Assembly: GCF_003287875.1 (NCBI RefSeq)
Contig: NZ_QMKK01000054.1
Coordinates: 62,001 to 126,000 of the forward strand
From: Martinezella tropici
GTDB taxonomy: Bacteria > Pseudomonadota > Alphaproteobacteria > Rhizobiales > Rhizobiaceae
Length of the DNA: 64,000 bases
Direction of reading: 5' to 3'
Shown: one piece after another, positions 9,464-17,638 of the stretch
Layout of the letters: each line of letters begins with the position of its first letter
How positions within the stretch are numbered: position 1 is the first letter of the stretch
Notes under the pieces: model-generated
What the model was told of the DNA's origin: nothing
Seen by the model: the letters and a program-made list of their open reading frames with translations, nothing else
Databases searched by the model: none
Made by a program: the position numbers and the translations under genes

Positions 9464-9511
9464 GACCCGAATGGCTGAAACAAGCGAAAAATAAGGGAAG
9501 GGAATGACACG

Positions 9512-10684
9512 ATGAACAAAGATAGAGATCTTGCCTCCTCCGCCTTGAGGAGCAACATGCAGCGCCGTGACATGCTCAAACTGATGGGTGCGGGTGCGGC
9601 CGCGCTTTCCTTTGGTGGGTTGACCGCGACGCGGGCCATGGCCGATGACGCGACGGTTGCATTCTGGGCCACGGCGACGCTCGACATCGGCGACAAATGG
9701 CAGGAATTTGCGCGCCAGAGCGGCGTTTCGCCCGAATTCACCGATAACGGCAATGATGTCGGCCCGGTCGTCGCGCGCCTTGCCGCCGGCAATGCCAATG
9801 ATCTTTTCGATGTCGGCGGCTTTCAGGGCGGCGCTGAAAGGGAGCTCGCCAAGCAAGGGCTGATTACGCCCTGGGACGTGTCCAAGATCCCGAATTTCGC
9901 AGGCATCTGGCAATGGGCCAAAGACATACCGACCTTGACCTATGAAGGCAAGCAATATGGTATCCCGACCGTCGTCAACGCCGACTCCATCATCTACCGC
10001 CCCGACAAGCTCGGGAAGGTCGACAGCTATGGCGTCATCTTCGATCCCAAGCTCAAAGGCCGGGTCGCGATGGAGGACGCCTGGATCAACAGCGCCATCT
10101 TCACGGCGATCTATCTCAAGGAAGCAGAAAACAAGCCAATCAAGGATCCGGGCAATCTGACGGAATCCGAGCTCGGCCTCGTGATGGAATTCCTGATCAA
10201 GCACAAGAAGGACGGGCAATTCCGGACCTTCTGGAATGGCTGGGAGCAGGGCGTGCAGCTGGTGGCGAACGAAGAGGTCGACGCCATGACCGGCTGGGAA
10301 CCGATTGTCTATGAAGGCCGCAAGCGCGGGCTTCAGGTGGAATATGCCGCACCCGCCGAAGGCTATGAAGGCTGGGGCAACAATACGGTGTTGCTCAAGG
10401 GTGCCACGGAGCGTGGCAAGGCCGAGGCGGCCCATAAATTCGTCGATGCATTGCTTGCCGGCCTCTATGGCTGCGAACTGGGCAAGGCGCGCGGCTATCT
10501 CGTGCCGACCGACAACAACCTCGCCTATGCCAAGGCCCATCCCGACGAATACAAGGCCGACGACGTCGCCAAGCTCGCCGACCATGTGAAGGCCAAGTTC
10601 TCCGGGAAAGTCTACTGGCAGAATTGCCGGCCGGACAACTTCCAACTCTACGAAGAGTGGTGGCAGAGGCTGCGCAACGCCTGA
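9512..10684 (+). CDS. ABC transporter extracellular substrate-binding protein, PotD type, Tat-exported
   Basis: A 390-residue binding protein of the spermidine/putrescine cluster. The N-terminus has a twin-arginine signal (QRRDMLKLMGAGAAALSF, cleavage near ATRAMADD at about 45). The mature part contains the polyamine-binding-protein-like stretch GIPTVVNADSIIYRPDKL. It is the periplasmic receptor for the ATPase and permeases next to it. The real ligand may not be a polyamine, since this subfamily also binds other small cations and zwitterions. A 92-base gap with a strong hairpin separates it from the first permease. Confidence 0.92.
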   Translation: MNKDRDLASSALRSNMQRRDMLKLMGAGAAALSFGGLTATRAMADDATVAFWATATLDIGDKWQEFARQSGVSPEFTDNGNDVGPVVARLAAGNANDLFDVGGFQGGAERELAKQGLITPWDVSKIPNFAGIWQWAKDIPTLTYEGKQYGIPTVVNADSIIYRPDKLGKVDSYGVIFDPKLKGRVAMEDAWINSAIFTAIYLKEAENKPIKDPGNLTESELGLVMEFLIKHKKDGQFRTFWNGWEQGVQLVANEEVDAMTGWEPIVYEGRKRGLQVEYAAPAEGYEGWGNNTVLLKGATERGKAEAAHKFVDALLAGLYGCELGKARGYLVPTDNNLAYAKAHPDEYKADDVAKLADHVKAKFSGKVYWQNCRPDNFQLYEEWWQRLRNA

Positions 10685-10700
10685 TGTAAGGCGATGGAGC

Positions 10701-10736
10701 GGGGCTGGCCCTTCTGTTCGAGGACAGGCCGGCCCC
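10701..10736 (+). other. Intercistronic hairpin between binding protein and permease genes
   Basis: GGGGCTGGCC (10701-10710) pairs with GGCCGGCCCC (10727-10736) over ten positions with one G-U pair and a 16-base loop. No T-run follows. Such stems after binding-protein genes commonly protect the upstream mRNA and lower permease expression; that role is inferred here. Confidence 0.55.
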
Positions 10737-10776
10737 GAGCCGATGGGATCAACACCGAGAGAAGGAGGGTTAGACC

Positions 10777-11631
10777 ATGAAGACACCGGTTCTATTGCTG
10801 GCCGCTCCGCTTGCGGCGATCCTCGTGCTCGGCCTTGCACCGCTGGTCCTGGTCGTGGTCTGGAGCTTCTGTGCCTGGGATTCCGCGACTTACTGGATCA
10901 AGCCGGAGTTCAGCCTCGCCGCCTACGGCGCGGTCCTGGAGGCCGGGCGCTGGAGCGTGTTTCTGTCGACCCTCGGCAAAGCATTTCTGACATCGGCTAT
11001 CTGCCTCATCATCGCCTATCCCACCGCCTATGCGATGTATTTCCTGGCCGGGCGCAGGCTGTCGGTTCTGCTCGCAGCCCTCCTTACCATCCCGTTTTTC
11101 ACGTCCTATCTCATCCGCTCCTTTTCCTGGCGGCTGCTGCTTGGTCGTACCGGCGTCATCAACACGCTACTTCAGCACGCCGGGATTATCGACGCGCCGC
11201 TCGACTGGCTGCTGTTCAGCGACTTTGCCGTCATCGTCGGGCTGGTCGCCTCCTATCTGCCGTTCGCAACCTTCCCCATCCTGCTCTCCATGCGCCGCGT
11301 CGATCCTATCGCGCTGGCGGCATCGCGCGATCTCGGCGCCGGCTTCTGGACGATGGCACGCACCGTACTGTTGCCGCTGACCTATTCCGGTGTTTTTGCC
11401 GGGTTCCTGTTCGTCTTCGTCATGGTCGCGGGCTCGTCGACGGAGGTGCAGATGCTCGGCGGCGCCGGCGCATCGATCGTATCGGTGATGATCAATGACG
11501 TCATGCGTGTCGCCAATTTTCCGCTCGCCTTTGCGATTTCGACGCTGATGCTCGTGATCGTCTTCGGACTGGTGCTGATCGGAGACGCCATATTCGGCCT
11601 CTCCTCGCTGTTCGAGGAGCGCGGCCAATGA
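10777..11631 (+). CDS. ABC transporter permease, PotB type
   Basis: A 284-residue inner-membrane permease with six hydrophobic segments. The first is residues 3-28 (LLLAAPLAAILVLGLAPLVL) and the last ends near 275. The cytoplasmic EAA loop is recognisable as ALAASRDLGAGFWTMARTVLLP. It is paired with the second permease, whose start overlaps its stop by four bases (ATGA). A good Shine-Dalgarno (GAGAAGGAGG) precedes the ATG. It forms the channel of the importer linked to HyuBA. Confidence 0.93.
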   Translation: MKTPVLLLAAPLAAILVLGLAPLVLVVVWSFCAWDSATYWIKPEFSLAAYGAVLEAGRWSVFLSTLGKAFLTSAICLIIAYPTAYAMYFLAGRRLSVLLAALLTIPFFTSYLIRSFSWRLLLGRTGVINTLLQHAGIIDAPLDWLLFSDFAVIVGLVASYLPFATFPILLSMRRVDPIALAASRDLGAGFWTMARTVLLPLTYSGVFAGFLFVFVMVAGSSTEVQMLGGAGASIVSVMINDVMRVANFPLAFAISTLMLVIVFGLVLIGDAIFGLSSLFEERGQ

Positions 11632-12428
11632 TCGTCAGGGAGGGTACGACACCGCGCATCGTCATCTGGACGCTGACCATCATCGGTCTCGCCGTGATCT
11701 ATGCGCCGCCGCTCTATTTGCTCGGCGTCTCCTTCAATCCGGCGCTTCAGCCCGGCCTGCCGCATTTTTCCGATGTTACGCTGAAATGGTATGTCGCGCT
11801 CGGGGCGGAAAGCGCGCTTGTCGCCGCGCTCGGCCAGTCGATCATGATAGCGCTGGCGACGGCTGTTATCACGACCTTGCTGTCGCTCGGTGCGGCGCTC
11901 GCATATCGCGAGCTGCACCGCGGCCGCGGACTGTGGTTCCTGGCGGTGCTTCTGCCGATGTTCGTGCCGGGCGTCATCCAGGGACTGGCGCTATCGACCG
12001 TTATCAGCCGTGCCGGCGTGAAGGCTTCGGCCTTGACCGTCATTGCCGGCCATCTGCTGTGGGCGATGCCTTTTGCCTTCATCGTCATCCTGACAAGCTT
12101 TGCCGCCGTCAAGCGCACCTACCTGATGGCGGCAGACGATCTTGGTGCAAGCCGGCTCCGGCAGTTCCTGGATATTACGCTGCCGTTGATCCGCCCGGGT
12201 CTCGTCAGCGCCTTCATCTTTTCGCTCCTGCTGTCGCTCAACGAGTTTACGCGCGCCTTCTATCTGGCCGGTCGCCAAAACACGTTGCCGGTGGTGCTGT
12301 TCGGCAAGATGAATGCCGGCGCTTCGCCGACGATTTACGCCATGTCCGGCGCAATCTTTCTAATCTCCAGCGTTTGCGTGGTGGTCGTGGCACTGCGTTC
12401 GCTGCTCATGCAACGCCGAGCGGGTTGA
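11628..12428 (+). CDS. ABC transporter permease, PotC type
   Basis: A 266-residue inner-membrane permease. The first membrane helix is at about 11-33 (IVIWTLTIIGLAVIYAPPLY), and the EAA loop reads YLMAADDLGASRLRQFLDITLP. Topology and length fit PotC-type partners. It overlaps the preceding permease by four bases. It completes a full importer (ATPase, receptor, two permeases), so transport competence does not depend on genes outside the window. Confidence 0.93.
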   Translation: MIVREGTTPRIVIWTLTIIGLAVIYAPPLYLLGVSFNPALQPGLPHFSDVTLKWYVALGAESALVAALGQSIMIALATAVITTLLSLGAALAYRELHRGRGLWFLAVLLPMFVPGVIQGLALSTVISRAGVKASALTVIAGHLLWAMPFAFIVILTSFAAVKRTYLMAADDLGASRLRQFLDITLPLIRPGLVSAFIFSLLLSLNEFTRAFYLAGRQNTLPVVLFGKMNAGASPTIYAMSGAIFLISSVCVVVVALRSLLMQRRAG

Positions 12429-12501
12429 TCGATATGAAAAAACAACCGACGGACCACACACTCCGCCACCCCCTGATCCTCCATGAACGGGAATATAGAG
12501 G

Positions 12502-12711
12502 ATGAAACAAGAGTCCAAGCTGATGGCGCTGATCCGCGCTGGAAAAAGACAGGAAGCGTTTGACATGGTCGAGCGGCTGAAAGCGGTCACGCAATCGCTG
12601 CCGACGTCGATCAAGGTGGATCGAACCGGTGCGGTGACCTATTACAAAGGAAACCGCCGTTTCGTAAGAAACTTGCAGGGCGGCTGGGAATTGGCGCCGA
12701 AGAAAAAGTAG
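12502..12711 (+). CDS. Small basic protein of unknown function (69 aa)
   Basis: The sequence begins MKQESKLMALIRAGKRQEAF and ends in a lysine-rich GGWELAPKKK. It is basic, with an amphipathic helical first half and a beta-like second half (TGAVTYYKGNRRF). AGAGG lies just upstream of the ATG. It is 73 bases after the last permease on the same strand, so it may be the last gene of the Hyu operon or a separate gene. I recognise no family. It could be nucleic-acid binding by charge, but this is only a guess. Confidence 0.6.
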   Translation: MKQESKLMALIRAGKRQEAFDMVERLKAVTQSLPTSIKVDRTGAVTYYKGNRRFVRNLQGGWELAPKKK

Positions 12712-13014
12712 ATCGACGACATACGAGTTCTGGCGTCGTCCTCGCGACCCGATCAGGGTCGGAGAAATGACAGCTGTCCGTGATCGCAGTTGCGGCGGAT
12801 GCCGTGATCGTAGCTTGCGAAAATGCGATATGACGATGGCTAATCGCGCAGCGATGATCAAGAAAGTAATGAGAGCTTTATCAAGTATCTAATATAATTA
12901 AGATGTAATAATATTAGAAAGTATCTTATTTAGAAATATAAAATTAACACCCAAAGCCTAATGTCTCCTCGACCGTCATCGCATAGATGGCGGCCGATTG
13001 AAGGAGACAGGAGC
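12712..13014. other. Intergenic region with AT-rich promoter island before tadE
   Basis: The first part has a weak hairpin (CGACCC at 12745-12750 with GGGTCG at 12756-12761) that may end the upstream operon, and CCGTGATCG twice (12778 and 12802). From about 12870 to 12955 the sequence is almost all A/T. It contains the inverted pair CTAATAT (12889-12895) and ATATTAG (12911-12917) and repeats of AGTATCT. This contrasts sharply with the high-GC surroundings and probably contains the tadE promoter. Confidence 0.5.
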
Positions 13015-13437
13015 ATGTATCGTGTTTCTCATTTCGGCAGGGACAAGAAGGGAGCTGCAGCGGTCGAATTCGCTTTAATCGCGCCGCTTTTTTTCCTATT
13101 GCTTCTCACATTGGTTGCCTTCGGCATCTATCTCGCCGCGGCCCATTCCCTACAGCAGCTGACCGCCGATGCCGCGCGAACCGCGATCGCGGGATTGTCG
13201 GCCACGGAGCGAAGCCAGCTGGTCCAGGATTTCGTCTCCCGCTCGACGATTAACGACGCCTTCATCAACAAGGACAAGCTGACGGTCACCGTCGCGACAG
13301 ACCCGGCCAATGCCAACCAGTTCACCGTGAGCGCCGCCTACGACGCATCCAATCTTCCGATCTGGAATCTCTATACTTTCGCCATGCCGGATTCGACCAT
13401 CCGCCGTTATTCGACCATTCGGCTGGGAGGTCTCTGA
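13015..13437 (+). CDS. tadE: TadE-like pilus assembly/pseudopilin protein
   Basis: A 140-residue protein with the TadE pattern: a short basic N-terminus, RDKKGAAAVEFALIAPLFF (prepilin-like G/AAVEFA motif around residues 13-18), then one hydrophobic helix (about 16-42) and a soluble C-terminal domain. TadE-family proteins are minor pseudopilins of Flp/Tad systems. AAGGAGACAGGAGC sits directly before the ATG at 13015; the longer in-frame start at 12961 has no support. The stop overlaps the start of the TadG-like gene. No tadZ/A/B/C, cpaB or flp genes are in the window, so this is an orphan pair. Confidence 0.87.
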   Translation: MYRVSHFGRDKKGAAAVEFALIAPLFFLLLLTLVAFGIYLAAAHSLQQLTADAARTAIAGLSATERSQLVQDFVSRSTINDAFINKDKLTVTVATDPANANQFTVSAAYDASNLPIWNLYTFAMPDSTIRRYSTIRLGGL

Positions 13438-15170
13438 TGAAGAGGCTTCTCGGTCGGCTCGCCTCCTTGACGGACAGGCGGGGAAACGTCGCGGTGACCA
13501 CTGCGCTTGCCTCCCCCTTGATCCTTTACTGCCTTGGCCTCGGCATCGATTACGGCATGATGACGCTGCAGCAGCGGCGCCTGCAGCAATTGAGCGACAT
13601 TGGCGCAATCACGGCTGCCGCCGATATCGCAAATGCGCAGAGCGCGCTCCTGGCCAATCTTCAAAGCAACGGCACGACGGCCGCAGTGGCATCGGGCAGC
13701 AGCTACATGACCGCAAACGGGCAGATCACGACGGCGGCGGCCACGTCGGGTCAATATGAAACCTTGGGCAATATGGTTCTAGGGTCCTATAAGGCAGACA
13801 CATCCGTGGCGCCTCAAAACCGCTTCACGCCGGGGACTTCCCTCTCCGATTCCGTAAGGGTCACGCTGACGCAGAAGGCGGTGATGCCTTTTGCCTCCGC
13901 CTTTGCCGACCCGCCGACCTTGAGCGCCACGGGTACCGCTTCCAGCGAGCGTTTGGCAGCTTTTTCTATCGGCTCCCGGTTGGCGAGCCTCAATGGCGGC
14001 ATTCTAAACCAGCTTCTGGGCTCTCTTCTTGGGACGCAGGTCTCTCTCAATCTCGTCGACTATCAGGCGCTCATCAGCGCGAAGGTAAACCTTTTAAGCT
14101 TCCTCAATCTGTTGGCGACGGATCTCAAGCTGACAGGGGTAAGCTACGATCAGCTCCTGGCGACCGATGTCACCTATGACAAGATTCTTGGCGCGCTTGG
14201 CAAATCGTCCAATCTTTCCCCGGCAGTCGTCACCATCATCAACAATCTGGGCAAGACGCTGGGAACCACGAAGCTCACCGTCAAGCTGCAGGATATCGTG
14301 AACCTCGGTCCTCTCGGTACGGATGTCGTGGGAACCGCGCCCAACCTGACTTCCACGATCAGCGTTATGGACCTGATCTCCGCAACCGCGATGGCCGCCA
14401 ATCAGCAAAGGCAGATCGCGCTCGATCTTGGGGCTAACGTGCCGGGTCTTGCAGCGACGAAGATGACGCTGGCGATCGGGGAGATCGCACAACAAGCACC
14501 GGCGGCCGCCGTGGGCGCGCCGGGCACTATCGTTCGCACGCCGCAAGTGCGCGCGGCAATCGAAGTTTCGGTCACCGGCCTGTCCCTGATTGCAGGCTTG
14601 AAGATCAGGGTGCCGCTTTATGTTGAGATCGCGCCTGCCGAGGCCAAGCTTGCCTCGATAAGCTGTGTCGGCGGCAGCATGCCGAACGCCGTCGTCGGGA
14701 TCGACGCCGTACCCGGCGTGGCGGAGATTGCGCTTGGGGACGTCGATACTTCGGCTTTCGTGAATTTCGGCTCCAAGCCACGCGTTACTCCAGCAGCCAT
14801 CATCGATTCCCTGCTTCTGAAGGTGATCGCAAGCGCGCAGGTCGATATCGCCAATATGAGCCCGACACGCGTGACCTTTCAGCCCTCGGAAATTTCTGCC
14901 GGCACAGTCAAGACCGTTTCAACCAGCACTATCCTGACCTCGGCCGTCCAGTCACTTCTGAAAAATGCCAATATCAGCATTCAGGTGCTCATTCTGACCC
15001 TTGGCACGCCGAGCGCGGTGCTGGGAGCCGTCGCCGATACGCTGTCTGCCGTCACCGCTCCGGTCGACCAGCTCCTCTACAATCTGCTTGGCGTCCTTGG
15101 CGTCGGTGTCGGCCAGGCCGACATAAAGGTGACCGATGCGCGCTGCATGCAGCCCGTACTCGTTCAGTGA
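13437..15170 (+). CDS. tadG: TadG-like Flp pilus-associated protein
   Basis: A 577-residue protein with a basic start (MKRLLGRL), a RRGNVAVTTALASPLILY segment that matches the TadE/TadG N-terminal pilin-like helix (about 18-45), then a long extracytoplasmic region. That region is low in charge and rich in A, T, V, S and L, with no obvious von Willebrand domain. The family is anchored in the inner membrane with a large periplasmic part. It overlaps the TadE stop (TGATGA) and is surely co-translated. It is convergent with the aminotransferase gene, with 49 bases between the two stops. Confidence 0.82.
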   Translation: MKRLLGRLASLTDRRGNVAVTTALASPLILYCLGLGIDYGMMTLQQRRLQQLSDIGAITAAADIANAQSALLANLQSNGTTAAVASGSSYMTANGQITTAAATSGQYETLGNMVLGSYKADTSVAPQNRFTPGTSLSDSVRVTLTQKAVMPFASAFADPPTLSATGTASSERLAAFSIGSRLASLNGGILNQLLGSLLGTQVSLNLVDYQALISAKVNLLSFLNLLATDLKLTGVSYDQLLATDVTYDKILGALGKSSNLSPAVVTIINNLGKTLGTTKLTVKLQDIVNLGPLGTDVVGTAPNLTSTISVMDLISATAMAANQQRQIALDLGANVPGLAATKMTLAIGEIAQQAPAAAVGAPGTIVRTPQVRAAIEVSVTGLSLIAGLKIRVPLYVEIAPAEAKLASISCVGGSMPNAVVGIDAVPGVAEIALGDVDTSAFVNFGSKPRVTPAAIIDSLLLKVIASAQVDIANMSPTRVTFQPSEISAGTVKTVSTSTILTSAVQSLLKNANISIQVLILTLGTPSAVLGAVADTLSAVTAPVDQLLYNLLGVLGVGVGQADIKVTDARCMQPVLVQ

Positions 15171-15219
15171 GGCTTGAGCATCGCGGTCGATCACCGGCAA
15201 GGACCGCTCAGGCTCATCT

Positions 15220-16416
15220 TCAAACCAGGTAGGGGCCGATGCATTCGGCCACGGACGCGACGTCCTCGACCCGCATGCCCGCAACATTGATCCTTCCGGA
15301 GTCCGGCATGTAGATGCCGTGTTCGGCCCGGAGCTTCAGGACGTTTTCGGAAGAGATCGGCAGCAGGGAGAACATGCCCTCCTGGGTGCTCATATGGGCG
15401 AGTTCCGGAAGAAATCGACCAAAGGCTTCTCCGGCCGCACGGCGGATTTCCGTTATGCGGAGGCGCATGTCGTTCAGTTCATCCACCCAGAGCTGACGGC
15501 GGAACGGCTCCTGGAGGATTGCCGCAACGATGGCTGCTCCGTGCGCGGGCGGCATGGAGTAGCTTGCGCGCGCGTAACCCGCGAGATTACCAATGCCCTT
15601 GTTCAACGACGCCTGCTGATCCGCAAACAGATAGACAGCGCCGGTGCGCTCTCGATAGAGCGAGAAAGACTTGGAGCAGGAGACAGCGACCATGGCTTCG
15701 CCGACCGCTTCGATGACATCAATCATGCCGGCCGCATCTTCGACCCGGCCGCGCCCGAGGCCCTGATAGGCGTTGTCGAAGAGAGGGAGCAATTCCTTGG
15801 CAGCGACGACGTCGGCAATATCTCGCCAATTCTGCGATGAGAGAGCTGCGCCCGTGGGATTGTGGCAGCTCGTTTGCAGCAGCACCGCGTCACCGGGCGC
15901 GGCGTTCCGTAGGGCCGTCAGCATGTCGTCGATCAGAACGGCCTGCTTGCCGATATCGAAGAAACGATAGGTTCCGACCTGAAGGCCGACCGCGGCAAAG
16001 ATCGGCTGGTGATTGACCCATGTCGGTGTGCCGATCCAGATCTTCCGTCGCTTGTCGAGGGCAAGCAGTTCCGCAGCCAGGCGCAGAGCGCCTGTGCCGC
16101 CAGGGGTCTGAATTCCGGCGAGCCGCCTGCCGCCGTGGCGCTCGCCGAAAACCTCGAGAGCCATCGCCCGCAGGAAGGCGGGATCTCCCTCCGGGCCGAT
16201 ATAGGATTTGGATTTTTGCGTTTCCCAGAGATGATGCTCGGCCGCCTTGACGGCTCTCATGACAGGGGTGCGGCCCGCTTCATCGCGATAGACGCCGACG
16301 CCAAGATCGATCTTTCCGGCTCTCGGATCGGCGGCGAACTTGGCGATCAATTCCAGCAGGGGATCGGGCTTCTGCTCCGCCAGACTATCGAAAAACGCCG
16401 TTTTCTTCATGGGCAC
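15220..16416 (-). CDS. tyrB: Aromatic amino acid aminotransferase (class I, TyrB/AspC type)
   Basis: A 398-residue fold-type I PLP aminotransferase beginning with the typical FDSLAEQKPDPLLELIAKF and KIDLGVGVYRDEAGRTPV. The PLP lysine lies in VSCSKSFSLYRERTGA (about 245-260), and SCHNPTGA is the cofactor phosphate/substrate region. It ends with GMRVEDVASVAECIGPYL. Such enzymes move the amino group of Tyr, Phe, Trp or Asp to 2-oxoglutarate. It is the last gene of the minus-strand operon after the E1 and E2 genes, ten bases from E2, so its keto acid product is the likely substrate of that dehydrogenase. Confidence 0.9.
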   Translation of the reverse strand: MPMKKTAFFDSLAEQKPDPLLELIAKFAADPRAGKIDLGVGVYRDEAGRTPVMRAVKAAEHHLWETQKSKSYIGPEGDPAFLRAMALEVFGERHGGRRLAGIQTPGGTGALRLAAELLALDKRRKIWIGTPTWVNHQPIFAAVGLQVGTYRFFDIGKQAVLIDDMLTALRNAAPGDAVLLQTSCHNPTGAALSSQNWRDIADVVAAKELLPLFDNAYQGLGRGRVEDAAGMIDVIEAVGEAMVAVSCSKSFSLYRERTGAVYLFADQQASLNKGIGNLAGYARASYSMPPAHGAAIVAAILQEPFRRQLWVDELNDMRLRITEIRRAAGEAFGRFLPELAHMSTQEGMFSLLPISSENVLKLRAEHGIYMPDSGRINVAGMRVEDVASVAECIGPYLV

Positions 16417-16426
16417 CTCCCTCCAC

Positions 16427-17635
16427 TTATTGAGGCCAATTCTGCAGAACCCGCACGAATTCCGTCAGCCATGCATTCGTCTGGTGGCCGTCCAGGGAGC
16501 GGTGGTCGATCGTCAGGGAGACATAGGCCATTGGGCGGATCTGGATCGTATCGACCCCATCGACCTCCCGAACGACGACACGCTTTTCCAGCTTGCCTAT
16601 GCCGAGTATCGCCGATTGCGGTTGGTTGATGATAATGGGGGAGGCCACCAGCGAGCCGGAGACGCCGTGATTGGAGATCGTGAAGGTTCCGCCCTTCAGC
16701 TCGTCGGCTTTAAGCGTATTGGATCGTGCCCTGTTCGTCAGATCCTGAAGGCGGGCGGCAATGGTCTCCAGCGGAAGATCCTGCGCCTGCCGGAGCACCG
16801 GTGCGACCAGGCCTTTGTCGCCCAATGCGATGCCGACCGCAATGTTGACGTCCTCGAATATTTCAAGACTATCGTCGTGCCACTGGCTGTTGACCTCCGG
16901 TACGATCTTCATGGCGGCGACGGACGCCGCCACGAAATAGGCGGTGTAGGAGAGGTTGATGCCCTCCGCCCTCATACGGTCCTTGTGGCTTTCGCGATGG
17001 CGCATGATCGCCGTGAAATCCGCCTCGAAGACCGCAGTGACCTGAGGTGCGGTCGCAAGGGATTCGGCCATGTGCCTTGCGATCGCAAGCCGCATGGCTG
17101 AATGGGGTACGGTCCGGGATTTGACGTCAATCGGATTTGCCGAGAAAGGCTGCTCGGTCGTGGCCTGCTGCGATACCGGAACGGCTGGATGGGATTTGCT
17201 GGCTTCCAGCGCATGATCCATATCGGCGCGCGTGACCCGCCCGCCCTTGCCACTGCCTTTCAGCGAAGCGGGATCGATCGCGTATTCCTTGGCGGCGCTA
17301 CGAACGGCAGGTGAATAATAGCTGGAGGCGGTCACCGTCGAGGCGTGATGCATTGGCGGCGGAGCGGCGGTCGCTTCTGTTGCAATGCCGATCGCTTCGA
17401 CGCTCATTCGTCCCAGGATCGCCCCGGGTGCGGCGTCATCGCCATCCGTCATGGAGATTTCGCTCAGGATACCATCGCAGGGCGCCGATATCTCCTGCGT
17501 TACCTTGTCGGTTTCCAATTCGACGAGGGCGTCGCCTTCGCGGACATGATCGCCAATTTGCTTCAGCCAATTGCGGACGACTGCCTTCGTGCCTTCCTGT
17601 TCGATCGGGGCCGTGATCTCGACAGTGTTCGTCAT
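16427..17635 (-). CDS. bkdB: 2-oxoacid dehydrogenase complex E2, dihydrolipoamide acyltransferase
   Basis: A 402-residue E2 with a lipoyl domain (1-80, lipoyl lysine K44 in ELETDKVTQE), a peripheral subunit-binding domain (about 117-155, SAAKEYAIDPASLKGSGKGG) and the catalytic domain (about 175-400). The active-site motif DHRSLDG carries H378 and D382. It transfers the acyl group from E1 to CoA. The operon lacks an E3 (lipoamide dehydrogenase), which would have to come from elsewhere. The symbol follows branched-chain complexes, but substrate choice is not visible; an arylpyruvate role is discussed in the findings. Confidence 0.9.
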   Translation of the reverse strand: MTNTVEITAPIEQEGTKAVVRNWLKQIGDHVREGDALVELETDKVTQEISAPCDGILSEISMTDGDDAAPGAILGRMSVEAIGIATEATAAPPPMHHASTVTASSYYSPAVRSAAKEYAIDPASLKGSGKGGRVTRADMDHALEASKSHPAVPVSQQATTEQPFSANPIDVKSRTVPHSAMRLAIARHMAESLATAPQVTAVFEADFTAIMRHRESHKDRMRAEGINLSYTAYFVAASVAAMKIVPEVNSQWHDDSLEIFEDVNIAVGIALGDKGLVAPVLRQAQDLPLETIAARLQDLTNRARSNTLKADELKGGTFTISNHGVSGSLVASPIIINQPQSAILGIGKLEKRVVVREVDGVDTIQIRPMAYVSLTIDHRSLDGHQTNAWLTEFVRVLQNWPQ

Positions 17636-17638
17636 TCC

